From NCBI GenBank assembly GCA_002396085.1, contig DGWI01000022.1, positions 9,282 through 73,281 on the forward strand: a DNA stretch of 64,000 nt, given 5' to 3'. The position numbers and the translations under genes are program-made. The stretch comes from Porphyromonadaceae bacterium UBA4262. Its GTDB lineage: Bacteria > Bacteroidota > Bacteroidia > Bacteroidales > Muribaculaceae. Numbering within the stretch: the first letter of the stretch is position 1; each line of letters starts with the position of its first letter. This document shows, in pieces, positions 7,722-16,082 of the stretch. The notes under the pieces were generated by a model. The model saw only the letters and a program-made list of their open reading frames with translations, was not told the DNA's origin and ran no database searches.

Positions 7722-9428
7722 CTATTTCCCTAGCATGATGTTGATGACGGTGTTGACATCGCTGATGTCAACCTTGCCATCGCCCGTTACATCGGCCACA
7801 TCGGTGTGCTCGGCCTTGCCTAGCATGATGTTGATGACGGCATTGACATCGCTGATGTCGACCTTGCCGTCACCCGTCACGTCGCCGGGCACAGAGGGCT
7901 GGTGATTCTGATACTCGTAGGCTCCCAGGTCGATGGCATTGCCGACGATGCGTGCGTTGCCCGCCAGGTCGGTCTCTACCTCAAAGCCTGCGGCCACTGT
8001 GCCAGCATCGATAAACTCGCTGCCCGCGACCAGTGCCCATGAGGCATTGCCAATCTGGATCAGTTCGTCGTCGGTGGTGGCGATGCCGCGGCACGAGGGG
8101 GCACTCTCAAAGTTGCTGCCGTCGGCCTCAAGATAGATGCTGTTGAGCACAGTGCTAGCCTCCAACTCGTGGTTCACCATGCCGACGTTGGCCGTGTCGG
8201 CCTCGGCGTTGGCACGGATGGCATTGCGCTGGGCTGTGGTGTTGACCACCTTGCCTGAGCCTGCCACATAGATGCCACCGCCCCAGAAGGCCGTGTTGTT
8301 CCACACCGCCGCATTGACCACCGCGCCGTCCAGCAGCAGGATGCCGCCGCCGCGTCCGCCCATGGTCTCGCCATATTCGGGTGCGTCGGCATAGCAATTG
8401 TACACGTAGGCATTGGTCACGCGGCCGTTGTAGTTGTAGATGCCGCCACCCAGCAGACCACGGCAACTCATCACTGTGATGCCCGTGGCATTGCCGTTGT
8501 TGAAGAGGGCACCCCCACCGCTGGCATAGCAGTCGTCGAAGTAGCAGTTCTCCACCGTGCCGCCGTTGTTGTAGAGCGCACCGCCGTCATCGGCGACACA
8601 ATCAACAAACACGCAGTTGCGGATGCTGCACTTGCGGGCATAGACAGCACCGCCCAGTCCGCTGCCATAACTCGAGTGGGCATAGTTGCGGGCAAAAAGG
8701 CAGTCCTCAATCACGCCCTCGCCGTCGCTGTAGAGAAACACAGCACCTCCATAGGCATTGCTGTCGCTCGTCGACTGGGCATAGAAGTACGATGAGTTTT
8801 CCAGCACCTTGCAGGCACGCAACTGCACATTGCCCTGGGCATAGAGCGCACCACCCCAAGCCTTGGTCTGCCACACGCTGGCGTTGGCGCCGGTGAGTGT
8901 GAAGCCGTTAATCTCGGTGGGGTTTTGGATGATGTCAGCGCAGTAGAGCACATGAGCGCCGTTGTTGTGCGTGCCGATGACCTCGAGCGAGTCGTTGTCG
9001 GTGAGCCATGTGTAGCGGTAACTTGTGCCCTCGGCAATGGCGCGTTGCCAGGTGTCGGGGATGTCGTCGTCGGCACTGAGGATGGTGGTGTGTGCAAAGT
9101 TGTAGGGCTTTCCATCGGTAGGCATTTCTCGTTCGTCCTTGCTTTGCTCATAGCCGGCAAAGCCACCATAGAGGCTCACGCCGTCCTTGAGAAAGAACGT
9201 GCGCGACGTGGGTTTGTTGCTGCGGATGAGCGAGTCGGGACGGTAGGTGCCTTGCGCCACCCACACCTCGTCGCCTGGCTGAGCCTGGTCGATGGCGGCC
9301 TGCAGGTCGCCCATGGCGTTCTGCCACGACGTGCCGTTGCCCGTCGCACCTTGCTTGACATAGTGTACGTTGGCCATCATGGCCATTGCAGTGGCTATCA
9401 TTGCCACTGCCACAATAGTTTTCTTCAT
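7722..9428 (-). CDS. Secreted right-handed beta-helix protein with two C-terminal dockerin repeats
   Basis: This 568-aa protein has a signal peptide (about 19 residues) and the start VHYVKQGATGNGTSWQNA, typical of pectin-lyase-fold proteins. Gly- and Asn-rich beta-helix coils follow (about 175-440: GGALYAQGN, GGALFNNGN, GGGIYVAGSG). A choice-of-anchor-Q-like segment (about 455-500, FIDAGTV...IDLGAYEYQ) comes next. The tail carries two near-identical dockerin type I half-repeats, GDVTGDGKVDISDVNAVINIMLGK-like, each with an EF-hand calcium loop. No polysaccharide-lyase catalytic set could be identified, so binding or structural roles are equally possible. It is flanked on both sides by related CTAG-rich palindromes. 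Confidence 0.82.
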   Translation of the reverse strand: MKKTIVAVAMIATAMAMMANVHYVKQGATGNGTSWQNAMGDLQAAIDQAQPGDEVWVAQGTYRPDSLIRSNKPTSRTFFLKDGVSLYGGFAGYEQSKDEREMPTDGKPYNFAHTTILSADDDIPDTWQRAIAEGTSYRYTWLTDNDSLEVIGTHNNGAHVLYCADIIQNPTEINGFTLTGANASVWQTKAWGGALYAQGNVQLRACKVLENSSYFYAQSTSDSNAYGGAVFLYSDGEGVIEDCLFARNYAHSSYGSGLGGAVYARKCSIRNCVFVDCVADDGGALYNNGGTVENCYFDDCYASGGGALFNNGNATGITVMSCRGLLGGGIYNYNGRVTNAYVYNCYADAPEYGETMGGRGGGILLLDGAVVNAAVWNNTAFWGGGIYVAGSGKVVNTTAQRNAIRANAEADTANVGMVNHELEASTVLNSIYLEADGSNFESAPSCRGIATTDDELIQIGNASWALVAGSEFIDAGTVAAGFEVETDLAGNARIVGNAIDLGAYEYQNHQPSVPGDVTGDGKVDISDVNAVINIMLGKAEHTDVADVTGDGKVDISDVNTVINIMLGK

Positions 9429-9444
9429 CGTGTGTTGAAATTAT

Positions 9445-9492
9445 CTAGAGGCTCTAGACATCTAGATAATCTAGACATTCTAGTGCCTCTAG
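9445..9492. repeat. CTAG-rich palindromic repeat, second copy
   Basis: CTAGAGGC (9445-9452) pairs with GCCTCTAG (9485-9492), with three TCTAGA words between. The reverse complement aligns closely with 7650-7698. It may act as a terminator between the two co-directional genes on the minus strand. Confidence 0.6.
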
Positions 9493-9515
9493 GTTATAAA
9501 TGAGAGAATATAGTA

Positions 9516-11126
9516 TTACTTGACCACCTTGCGGCTGCGGCTCTGACCATTGCCGAGGATGTCACGAGCGATGTAGAGGCCGCTCTGGGGCTCACGGTCG
9601 AGAATCGTGCCGTTGATGCCATAGTAGATGGTGCGCACCACCTGTGCGTCGCCATCGATGGTGTTAATGCCGGTGTGAGGAGCATAGCCGGTCACCTGCC
9701 AGCCCTTGAGTGTGGCGGGCGTGCCGTCGACACCGGGCAGAGCATCATAACCGAAGATTTTGGCATATTCCTGGTTGTATTCACTGACACTGACATTGGT
9801 CACGTCGGGCAAAGCATCGATAATTTCAATCCAGCGTTCAGCAGTCAGATTGTTGTGCTGCAGTGTCAGGCCCTGCAGATAACTCATGTTCTTGAAGGTA
9901 ACATCGGTCAGTTGGTTCTCCTGGGCAGCCAGGCGGTAGAGGTAACTCGAGTTGCTCAGATCCAGCGTCTGCAACTGGTTGTTATTGACCTGCACATAGT
10001 AGAGGTTGTGTTGGCTCAGATCCAGTTCGGCCAATTGGTTATAAGCCAAGTTCAGGTCATAGACATGAGGTGCAACGCTCAGGTCGATGGCGCTAAGCAA
10101 GTTGTTGTTGGCATAGAGGACATAGAGGTTGCTGTTGCCACTCAGATCCAGTGATGTGAGTTGATTTTCCTCGCAGGTCAGACGTGAGAGCTGGCTCAGC
10201 ATGGTAGTGTTGAGTGTCGTGAGTTGGTTGCCGCCGATGTTCAGGTAACGAACACCTGCATTGTTGCTCAGGTCGATGGCAGTGAGGTTGTTGTTGGTCA
10301 GGTGCACACCTTCCAGGTTGGGATTCTGGCTCAGGTCGATGGCACCAATCTGGTTGTCAGCGAGGCTCAGGGTCTTGAGTGCCGGTGCTCCAGCAATGTC
10401 GATGGTGGCAATCTGGTTCTCATAGGCATACAGGTCCTCGAGTGCGGTCATGCCGGTGAGGTCAAGGCCTTGCAGTTGGTTGCCCTGGCAGTTCAGTTCG
10501 GTCACGGCACTCAGCCCGGTGACATCAAGGTTGGTGAGGTTGTTGTTGCGCACATCCACCTGATAGATAACACTGGTCTTGGGCAGCAGCACGCCGCTCA
10601 GCAGGTTGTCGCCGCAGTCAATCTTGGTCAGGGCAGTCATGGCCGAGCAGTCGAGTGTGCCCGTAATCTGGTTCTCGCTCACATCCAGCACACGCATGGC
10701 AGTGCAGCCGGCAATGTCCAGATTCTTGAGCGAACCACCCTCGGCATACAGACCGGTCAGAGCCGTCATGTGGCTCAGGTTCAGCGTGGAGAATGCGTTG
10801 TAGTTCATCTGCAACTGTTGCATGTTCGGACAGCCGTCCAGATTGACATCGGTCAGGTTCACGCTGTTGGCCACAATCTGGATAAAGTCGCCATAGAGTT
10901 TCATGGTCTGGCCTTTCAGTGTCTCGGTGTAGTAGGCACCGCTGGTGTAGTCCACAAGGTTACCATCACCCCAGTCGACCTGGAATGCATCACTGGCAAC
11001 CAGTCCCAGACGGGTCGATTGACCCACTTGGCTGGCCGCAAAGGTCAGAGTTGCAGTTGGTTCGGCTGCCCACATCGCTGTGGCAGCGCAGATTGAGAGA
11101 GCACATGTAAGTAAATTTTTCATCAT
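9516..11126 (-). CDS. Secreted leucine-rich-repeat protein with sorting tail
   Basis: This 536-aa protein has a signal peptide ending near MWAAE (about residue 20). After a beta-rich N-terminal region come about 17 tandem leucine-rich repeats of about 21 residues (roughly 75-435), of the form LDLS-N-LxxLxxxxNQL. A short linker leads to a C-terminal tail (about 470-536) with YGINGTILDREPQSGLYIARD and ending SRSRKVVK, which fits a type IX secretion sorting domain. LRR domains bind proteins or glycans; the partner is unknown. It is transcribed away from the protease gene but in the same direction, with its own -7 box upstream. Confidence 0.85.
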   Translation of the reverse strand: MMKNLLTCALSICAATAMWAAEPTATLTFAASQVGQSTRLGLVASDAFQVDWGDGNLVDYTSGAYYTETLKGQTMKLYGDFIQIVANSVNLTDVNLDGCPNMQQLQMNYNAFSTLNLSHMTALTGLYAEGGSLKNLDIAGCTAMRVLDVSENQITGTLDCSAMTALTKIDCGDNLLSGVLLPKTSVIYQVDVRNNNLTNLDVTGLSAVTELNCQGNQLQGLDLTGMTALEDLYAYENQIATIDIAGAPALKTLSLADNQIGAIDLSQNPNLEGVHLTNNNLTAIDLSNNAGVRYLNIGGNQLTTLNTTMLSQLSRLTCEENQLTSLDLSGNSNLYVLYANNNLLSAIDLSVAPHVYDLNLAYNQLAELDLSQHNLYYVQVNNNQLQTLDLSNSSYLYRLAAQENQLTDVTFKNMSYLQGLTLQHNNLTAERWIEIIDALPDVTNVSVSEYNQEYAKIFGYDALPGVDGTPATLKGWQVTGYAPHTGINTIDGDAQVVRTIYYGINGTILDREPQSGLYIARDILGNGQSRSRKVVK

Positions 11127-11166
11127 CTTAATGGTATTTTGAGTAAAACATGTTTATTTTGATAGG

Positions 11167-11174
11167 CAAAGGTA
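11167..11174 (-). promoter_or_regulatory. -7 box of the leucine-rich-repeat gene
   Basis: The minus strand reads TACCTTTG here, 41 nt upstream of the start at 11126. The -33 element is unclear: TTG lies at 22 nt (11197-11199) rather than about 19. Confidence 0.55.
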
Positions 11175-11243
11175 GTGAAAAGTATCCAACAGATAGCAAG
11201 TTTTAACAAAAATAACATGTGTCGACTGCATATAGAAACCAAG

Positions 11244-11272
11244 AACCCCTCTCCATGGTCAGGAGAGGAGTT
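11244..11272 (-). terminator. Terminator-like hairpin after the C10 protease gene
   Basis: AACCCCTCTCC (11244-11254) pairs with GGAGAGGAGTT (11262-11272), 10 of 11 bp plus a wobble, with a 7-nt loop. On the minus strand it is followed by a short T-rich stretch, TTCTTGGTTTC. It lies 40 nt after the protease stop. Confidence 0.6.
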
Positions 11273-11311
11273 CCGGCTGGCGGTTTTCGCACCGCAGTTA
11301 TTTGTTGAGAA

Positions 11312-14300
11312 TTACTTGCCCAGCATGATGTTAATCACGGCATTGACATCGCTCACATCGATTGCAGTGTCACCCTCGGTGACATAGGCGCGGCCGTCGT
11401 ACTTGTCGGCGTTGTCCTTGCCCAGCATGATGTTGATGAGGATGTTGACATCGGTCACATCGACCTTGCCGTCATTGTTGACATCGCCCTTGAGCGTCTG
11501 TGGAGTCACTTCGGTGGTGCCGGGGCACAGAATCTCGGTGGCATCGACCGTCTGCATGGCCTTGAAGTAGGCGCGGAACGGAGCCACAGTCTGCGGTGTG
11601 TCGTATAGCACAAAGCGTGCTCCCTGGGCATCCATGGTGTAGATGTTGCCCTCGCTGACGGGGATGTAGGTGCCACTGAACATATAATTCATGCCACTGG
11701 TGATGGCAATGGGCTCGGCCTTGAGCAGGACGTTATCGGCGCTCCAACTCATCACCTTACCCGTCATGTCGCGGTCACTGGCCACGGCCACCAGATAGGG
11801 CACATTGGCCTCCATTGTTGTGGCGGCATCAAATGTTACCGCACCATCATCCTCACGCGGGAAGTTGAACACCCAGTAGTCGGTGTTGGCCACAGGTGTG
11901 CGACCATCAATGCTCACTGTGGTGGCGGCAAACGGCAGCACCATCGTGCTCCATGCGGTGCGCTCGTCGGCCTTGCGGGCCTGGGTGAACGTGCGCTTGT
12001 AGGTCACTTTGCCGGCATTGACGCTCTGTGGCACCAGATAGGGATTGCCATCCTCGAGCACAATCTCGGTGGCATTTTGCCCCTTGACCACATTCTTGCC
12101 ATTGAGGCTGGCGGGCACTGCGGCGTTCTCGTCCAGCACATAGATGGTGTTGGGGTTCTCGTTGGGCGTGATGCTGGTCAGGTTCAGACCCTCAAGGCTC
12201 ACGGCAGCGGCATTGGCCGGCACCTGATAGTCCTCGACGGGCTTCACTCCCTGGCGCGCACCGTCGGCACTCCACACCACGATACCCGGACGGATGTCGT
12301 AGTAGACCGACTCGCCCGGCTTGACGATGTTGTCGACGTGCGAGGCATCCTCGTCCATGGGCACGTTGTTGCGGGCATAGATGTTCATGGCGTAGGTCGA
12401 GCCGAAGGCCAGGTTGTCGAAGTCGAAGTAGTAGGTCCGGGTCTCGCCGGCGGGCACCGAGATGGTCAACTGCTGATAGGACACCATCGAGCCCTTGCCA
12501 TTCTCGACGATGAACAGCGGAGCCAGGATATACTTGTTATACTCGGTCGTGCCATGGTTGGTGATGGCGGCACTGAAGTGGGCATGGCTGTCATAGATCA
12601 CGCCATTGTCACCCTCGTTGTCGCCAGCCACGGCGTTCTCGGCGCGGATCACCACCGACAGGTCAGCCACGTCAAAGTCGGTCGAGCCACCGTCAACGAT
12701 GGTCACCGTGCCCGTGCCGGGGATGCTGGGGTTCCAAGTGTTGTCGTAGGTCGACAGGTAGGCGGTTTTGGTTCCGGCGTTCTGCGGGGTGAAGTTGAAG
12801 GTGACCACCTTCTGGCCGTAGGCCGGAATCTCGGCCTCGACCACGGTGAGATACTCGCCATACTCATCGATCTGCTCGTTGGTCAGATAGTAGTAGAGCT
12901 TGCCGCTGAAGCGGTCCATGCTGTTGTTCTTGACTGTGACATGGCACTGCTCGGCCACGCCGACCTTCTCGCCGCCGGTGAACTCGAAGTTCACTGCCTG
13001 CAGGTCGTTGAGCGGGTGGTCGACAAAGGTGGCGGTGTTGCCGTTGAACGTCACGGCGATGTAGTAGCGGTCGCTCTCGAGCATGGGCAGCCAGTCGTTG
13101 CTGTCCTGTGCCTGGCTGATGGGCCGGATGTAGTAGGTGCCGCTGGTGATGCCGCGCCCGAACTTGTAGGTTGTCGACGTGTTGCTGAACGGCCACTGGT
13201 CGGTATAGCCTGACGAGGCATAGTAGGAGTTGCTGGCGATGAGCTCGACCATGTTGCCCTCGGCGTCAAACAGTGCGATGCCGGTCTTATACTTCGTGCC
13301 GTCGTCGATGTGGTCTTCCCACGTGACGCGGATCTGCTTGCTCTTGGTGAGCTTGAAGTAGCCGTCGCTGCCGCGCTCATACTGCTTGTTGCTTGAGCTG
13401 TACATGTTGAACACGGTGGTCACATGGGTCACCTGCTCGGGCTGTCCGCTGTAGCCGGGCTTGATGCCGATGATGGCCGTCTGGTCGATGTTGTAGCCCT
13501 CGGCACTGCTGGCGGCACCGATGCCACCGGCGTAGGGGTTGAGCACCGACAGCACAAAGTAGCCGTTGCCCAGGCCGCCCCAGCCCCAGTTGATGTGGTA
13601 ATAGTCGCCGCGCTCATAGCCGTCGCACACAAACGAGTGTCCGCCGCCGCTGCCGGCACGGCCGTTATAGATCATCGGGCGACCGGCAGCCAGCTCCTGA
13701 TAGATCATCTCCTCCCACGTCGGCTGGTCATAGTCGCTGCGATACACCAGGTTGGCATCGTAGTCAAAGTAGTTGTTGAGCGCCTTGGGGATATAGGGGT
13801 CGCTCGTGCTCGATGCCGACAGGCCATATTTCATCTGGGCCGCACAGCCGGCATAGAGCATCAGCCACGACACGGCCTCGGTGTAGACCTCGTCCTCGGC
13901 ACCGGTGTAGGTGTCCTTCATGTGTGCCCAGTCGAAGGCAATCGGCTCGAGTGCATCAGTGACGAAGGTGCCGTATTCCTCCGTATAAGGGTCATAATAA
14001 TTGGCGGTGTACGACGGGATGGTCTGGCTGCACTGTGCGGGCCAGTTGTGATACTTCATGATCTGTGCCATCGATGTGGCTACACAGCCTGTGTAGGACA
14101 ACTCGCCGATGGTGTCGCCATCCTCCACATGCATAAACTCGGGGCAGTGGTTCCAGTAAGGGGTGGCTTGGTCCCACTTGGTGGTGATGAGTGGCGCGAT
14201 GGAGTTGCGTGTGTTTACCGTCTGTGCGCGGCGCGGGGCGGCAAGCACGGTGGCGGCCTCCACGTCGCTCATCGTGGCCAGATGCTGCAACTGTGCAGCA

Positions 14301-14638
14301 TAGCCATCGAGCATGGCTTGCATGTTGCTAGGGACCTTGGTGGCATCAAAGTGCCCCTCGGTCGAGTAACCCAGAATCGGGTTGGTGCGGTCATCGCCCG
14401 AGACAATAACGAAACCATTGTCATTGCCGACATTGTAGATGTAGTAGTAGCCGGTGTTGGCTGCAATTTGCATGGATGGGGATTGAGCCGCCATGCGGGG
14501 GGTCAAAGCGGAGCTTTGCTTCTGCTGCATAAAGATAGCAGCGGCTTCGCGAGCCTGGTCCTGCGTGACTGGAGCACCCCATGCCGACAGAATCAGCAGG
14601 AACATCGCACTCAGCAGGGCTAGAGTTCTTTTAGTCAT
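11312..14638 (-). CDS. Secreted C10-family cysteine protease (streptopain-like) with dockerin repeats
   Basis: This 1108-aa protein has a signal peptide (cleavage near AWG-A, about residue 21) and a Spi-like propeptide (about 25-120). The C10 catalytic domain spans about 140-395. Cys185 lies in SYTGCVATSMAQIMKYHNWP, His334 in GGGHSFVCDGY, and a supporting Asn-Trp in YYHINWGWGG. Several beta-sandwich domains follow (about 400-1040). The end carries two dockerin half-repeats (DVNNDGKVDVTDVNILINIMLGK-like and IDVSDVNAVINIMLGK). Streptopain relatives in Bacteroidales are secreted proteases; the dockerins suggest assembly with or attachment to another protein. It is probably transcribed from its own promoter. 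Confidence 0.9.
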   Translation of the reverse strand: MTKRTLALLSAMFLLILSAWGAPVTQDQAREAAAIFMQQKQSSALTPRMAAQSPSMQIAANTGYYYIYNVGNDNGFVIVSGDDRTNPILGYSTEGHFDATKVPSNMQAMLDGYAAQLQHLATMSDVEAATVLAAPRRAQTVNTRNSIAPLITTKWDQATPYWNHCPEFMHVEDGDTIGELSYTGCVATSMAQIMKYHNWPAQCSQTIPSYTANYYDPYTEEYGTFVTDALEPIAFDWAHMKDTYTGAEDEVYTEAVSWLMLYAGCAAQMKYGLSASSTSDPYIPKALNNYFDYDANLVYRSDYDQPTWEEMIYQELAAGRPMIYNGRAGSGGGHSFVCDGYERGDYYHINWGWGGLGNGYFVLSVLNPYAGGIGAASSAEGYNIDQTAIIGIKPGYSGQPEQVTHVTTVFNMYSSSNKQYERGSDGYFKLTKSKQIRVTWEDHIDDGTKYKTGIALFDAEGNMVELIASNSYYASSGYTDQWPFSNTSTTYKFGRGITSGTYYIRPISQAQDSNDWLPMLESDRYYIAVTFNGNTATFVDHPLNDLQAVNFEFTGGEKVGVAEQCHVTVKNNSMDRFSGKLYYYLTNEQIDEYGEYLTVVEAEIPAYGQKVVTFNFTPQNAGTKTAYLSTYDNTWNPSIPGTGTVTIVDGGSTDFDVADLSVVIRAENAVAGDNEGDNGVIYDSHAHFSAAITNHGTTEYNKYILAPLFIVENGKGSMVSYQQLTISVPAGETRTYYFDFDNLAFGSTYAMNIYARNNVPMDEDASHVDNIVKPGESVYYDIRPGIVVWSADGARQGVKPVEDYQVPANAAAVSLEGLNLTSITPNENPNTIYVLDENAAVPASLNGKNVVKGQNATEIVLEDGNPYLVPQSVNAGKVTYKRTFTQARKADERTAWSTMVLPFAATTVSIDGRTPVANTDYWVFNFPREDDGAVTFDAATTMEANVPYLVAVASDRDMTGKVMSWSADNVLLKAEPIAITSGMNYMFSGTYIPVSEGNIYTMDAQGARFVLYDTPQTVAPFRAYFKAMQTVDATEILCPGTTEVTPQTLKGDVNNDGKVDVTDVNILINIMLGKDNADKYDGRAYVTEGDTAIDVSDVNAVINIMLGK

Positions 14639-14690
14639 AGATGTTAGTTAATTATGGTTTAGGTTAATAATATACAATATAAAAAGCGGA

Positions 14691-14698
14691 CAAAATTA
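14691..14698 (-). promoter_or_regulatory. -7 box of the C10 protease gene
   Basis: The minus strand reads TAATTTTG, 52 nt upstream of the start at 14638. No clear -33 TTG lies at the expected distance. Confidence 0.5.
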
Positions 14699-14776
14699 GT
14701 CAAAAAGAATGGAACTGAAGAAGTAATATATCAAAAATCTACAAAATTTGTGATTTATTCACCAAAATGGCAAAAA

Positions 14777-15562
14777 CTATCCCTCGCGTTGGCGAATGGC
14801 CTCAAACAAGAGGATAGCGGCACTGACCGACACGTTGAGCGAGTCGAGTTGTCCGCGCATGGGGATGCGGATGTGGGCATCGGCAGCCTGACGCCACCGG
14901 TCGGTCAATCCTGTCGACTCGGTGCCCATGACGATGGCTGTGCCGCGACGCATGTCGGTGGCATAGTAGGGGTGAGAGTCCTGCAGTTGGGCTGTGAGTA
15001 TCTGGATGTTGTGAGTTTTGAGAAATTGGATGCATTGCTCCGACGTGCAAGCCACAGTGGGCACGGTGAAGATGGCACCGATGCTGCTGCGGATGATGTT
15101 GGGGTTGTACAGGTCGGTCAGTGGGTCGCACACTAGCACGGCATCGGCAGGCGCGGCATCGGCACTGCGCAGCACTGCCCCCAGGTTGCCGGGCTTCTCG
15201 ACGGCTTCAAGCACCATGAGCAGCGGTCGCTCGGGCAGATGCAAGTCGTCGAGCGTGAGTAGGCGAGGTCGCACCTCGGCAATGATGCCCTCGGTGCTGC
15301 CGCGGTAGGCAATCTTCTCATACACTTCGTGGGTCACTTCATAGCATGGGCAGTGATAGTCATCGGCGGGGCCACCGAGCAGGGCAGGACAAAAGTAAAC
15401 CGCTAATACCTCGTGACCCGCTTGCGCACAGTGCATTAGTTCGCGCTGGCCTTCCACCACGATGATGCCGCTCTCGCGTCGCATAGCCGACTTCTGTTGC
15501 AGTGCCACCAGCCGTTTGATGCGAGCATTCTGCACACTGCTAATCCTCATATTCTCTTCCAT
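14777..15562 (-). CDS. TrmH/SpoU-family RNA 2'-O-methyltransferase
   Basis: This 261-aa protein has an N-terminal RNA-binding-like substrate domain (MRISSVQNARIKRLVALQQK...IIVVEGQRE, about 5-90). A SpoU methyltransferase domain follows with its three motifs: EKPGNLGAVLRSADA (motif 1), VMGTESTGL (motif 2) and IPMRGQLDSLNVSVSAAILLFEA (motif 3), which build the SAM-binding knot. It transfers methyl from SAM to a ribose of tRNA or rRNA in the cytoplasm. The frame extends upstream to 15772, but that start overlaps the previous gene and precedes the promoter. ATG 15562 or ATG 15550 is likely; the -7 box at 15567-15574 favours 15550. It is not part of the sugar operon. Confidence 0.9.
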   Translation of the reverse strand: MEENMRISSVQNARIKRLVALQQKSAMRRESGIIVVEGQRELMHCAQAGHEVLAVYFCPALLGGPADDYHCPCYEVTHEVYEKIAYRGSTEGIIAEVRPRLLTLDDLHLPERPLLMVLEAVEKPGNLGAVLRSADAAPADAVLVCDPLTDLYNPNIIRSSIGAIFTVPTVACTSEQCIQFLKTHNIQILTAQLQDSHPYYATDMRRGTAIVMGTESTGLTDRWRQAADAHIRIPMRGQLDSLNVSVSAAILLFEAIRQREG

Positions 15563-15566
15563 GCCG

Positions 15567-15574
15567 CAAAGATA
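15567..15574 (-). promoter_or_regulatory. -7 box very close to the methyltransferase start
   Basis: The minus strand reads TATCTTTG, ending only 4 nt before ATG 15562 and 16 nt before ATG 15550. Transcription would begin near 15560, giving a leader of about 10 nt for the second ATG. Confidence 0.5.
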
Positions 15575-15613
15575 GGCAAAAAAAATGAGACGGCGGCCCT
15601 TCATGATAAGAAC

Positions 15614-15640
15614 GCTGCGCAGGAATTGACCCTGTGCAGC
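15614..15640 (-). terminator. Hairpin after the ten-gene operon
   Basis: GCTGCGCAGG pairs with CCTGTGCAGC (10 bp with one wobble, 7-nt loop), 22 nt after the DUF1573 stop. The T tract behind it is poor, so its strength as a terminator is uncertain. Confidence 0.45.
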
Positions 15641-15662
15641 GAATATTGCTAAGGATGTTCGG

Positions 15663-16082
15663 TTAGAACGGTGGCAGGATGTTGAGGCTTGGAGCGGCGG
15701 TGGCGGTGCCACGATAGCGCAGGCGGACGGGAGGTCGCTCGCCACTGAGGATGAGCAAGACGGTACGGTCAAATGGACCTGGCGGACGACCCACAGTGTC
15801 GTAGGTGATGCGTATCACTCCCCCCTTGCCCGGTTTAATTGCCTCGCGAGGATAGTCGACAGTAGTGCAGTTGCATGATGACAATGCACCCAGGATGAAG
15901 ATTGTTGAGTCGCTAGCGTTGACAAAGTCAAACTGGCAGGTGTTGTAGCCACTCTGCACCGAAATCTCGCCGAAGTCGTGGATAGTGTCGTTGAAGACGA
16001 GGCCATCCTTGTCGGCAGCAAAGGCTGAGCCGACAAGGATAAACACAAACAAGGTAACTATGTGACGCTTGAAGTCTATCAT
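15663..16082 (-). CDS. DUF1573 domain secreted protein
   Basis: This 139-aa protein has a signal peptide (about 22 residues, ending SAFAAD) and one DUF1573 Ig-like domain. The typical features are visible: FNDTIHDFGEI near the start, the CNCTT Cys motif in SSCNCTTVDYP, and the late IRITYDTVGRPGPF-like strand. DUF1573 proteins are common in Bacteroidetes and their role is unknown. Its ATG overlaps the stop of the GH3 gene in ATGA (16079-16082), so it is the translationally coupled last gene of the operon. Why a DUF1573 protein is tied to glycan degradation is not known. Confidence 0.85.
   Translation of the reverse strand: MIDFKRHIVTLFVFILVGSAFAADKDGLVFNDTIHDFGEISVQSGYNTCQFDFVNASDSTIFILGALSSCNCTTVDYPREAIKPGKGGVIRITYDTVGRPPGPFDRTVLLILSGERPPVRLRYRGTATAAPSLNILPPF

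Noticed and set aside
9780..10850. Regular repeats of about 63 bp that could be mistaken for a CRISPR or satellite array.
   Set aside because: The period equals 21 codons of the leucine-rich-repeat protein and the variation is at the protein-neutral positions expected of LRRs.
15563..15772. An extended start of the methyltransferase at 15772.
   Set aside because: It runs into the DUF1573 gene, lies upstream of the -7 box and adds sequence unlike the family.
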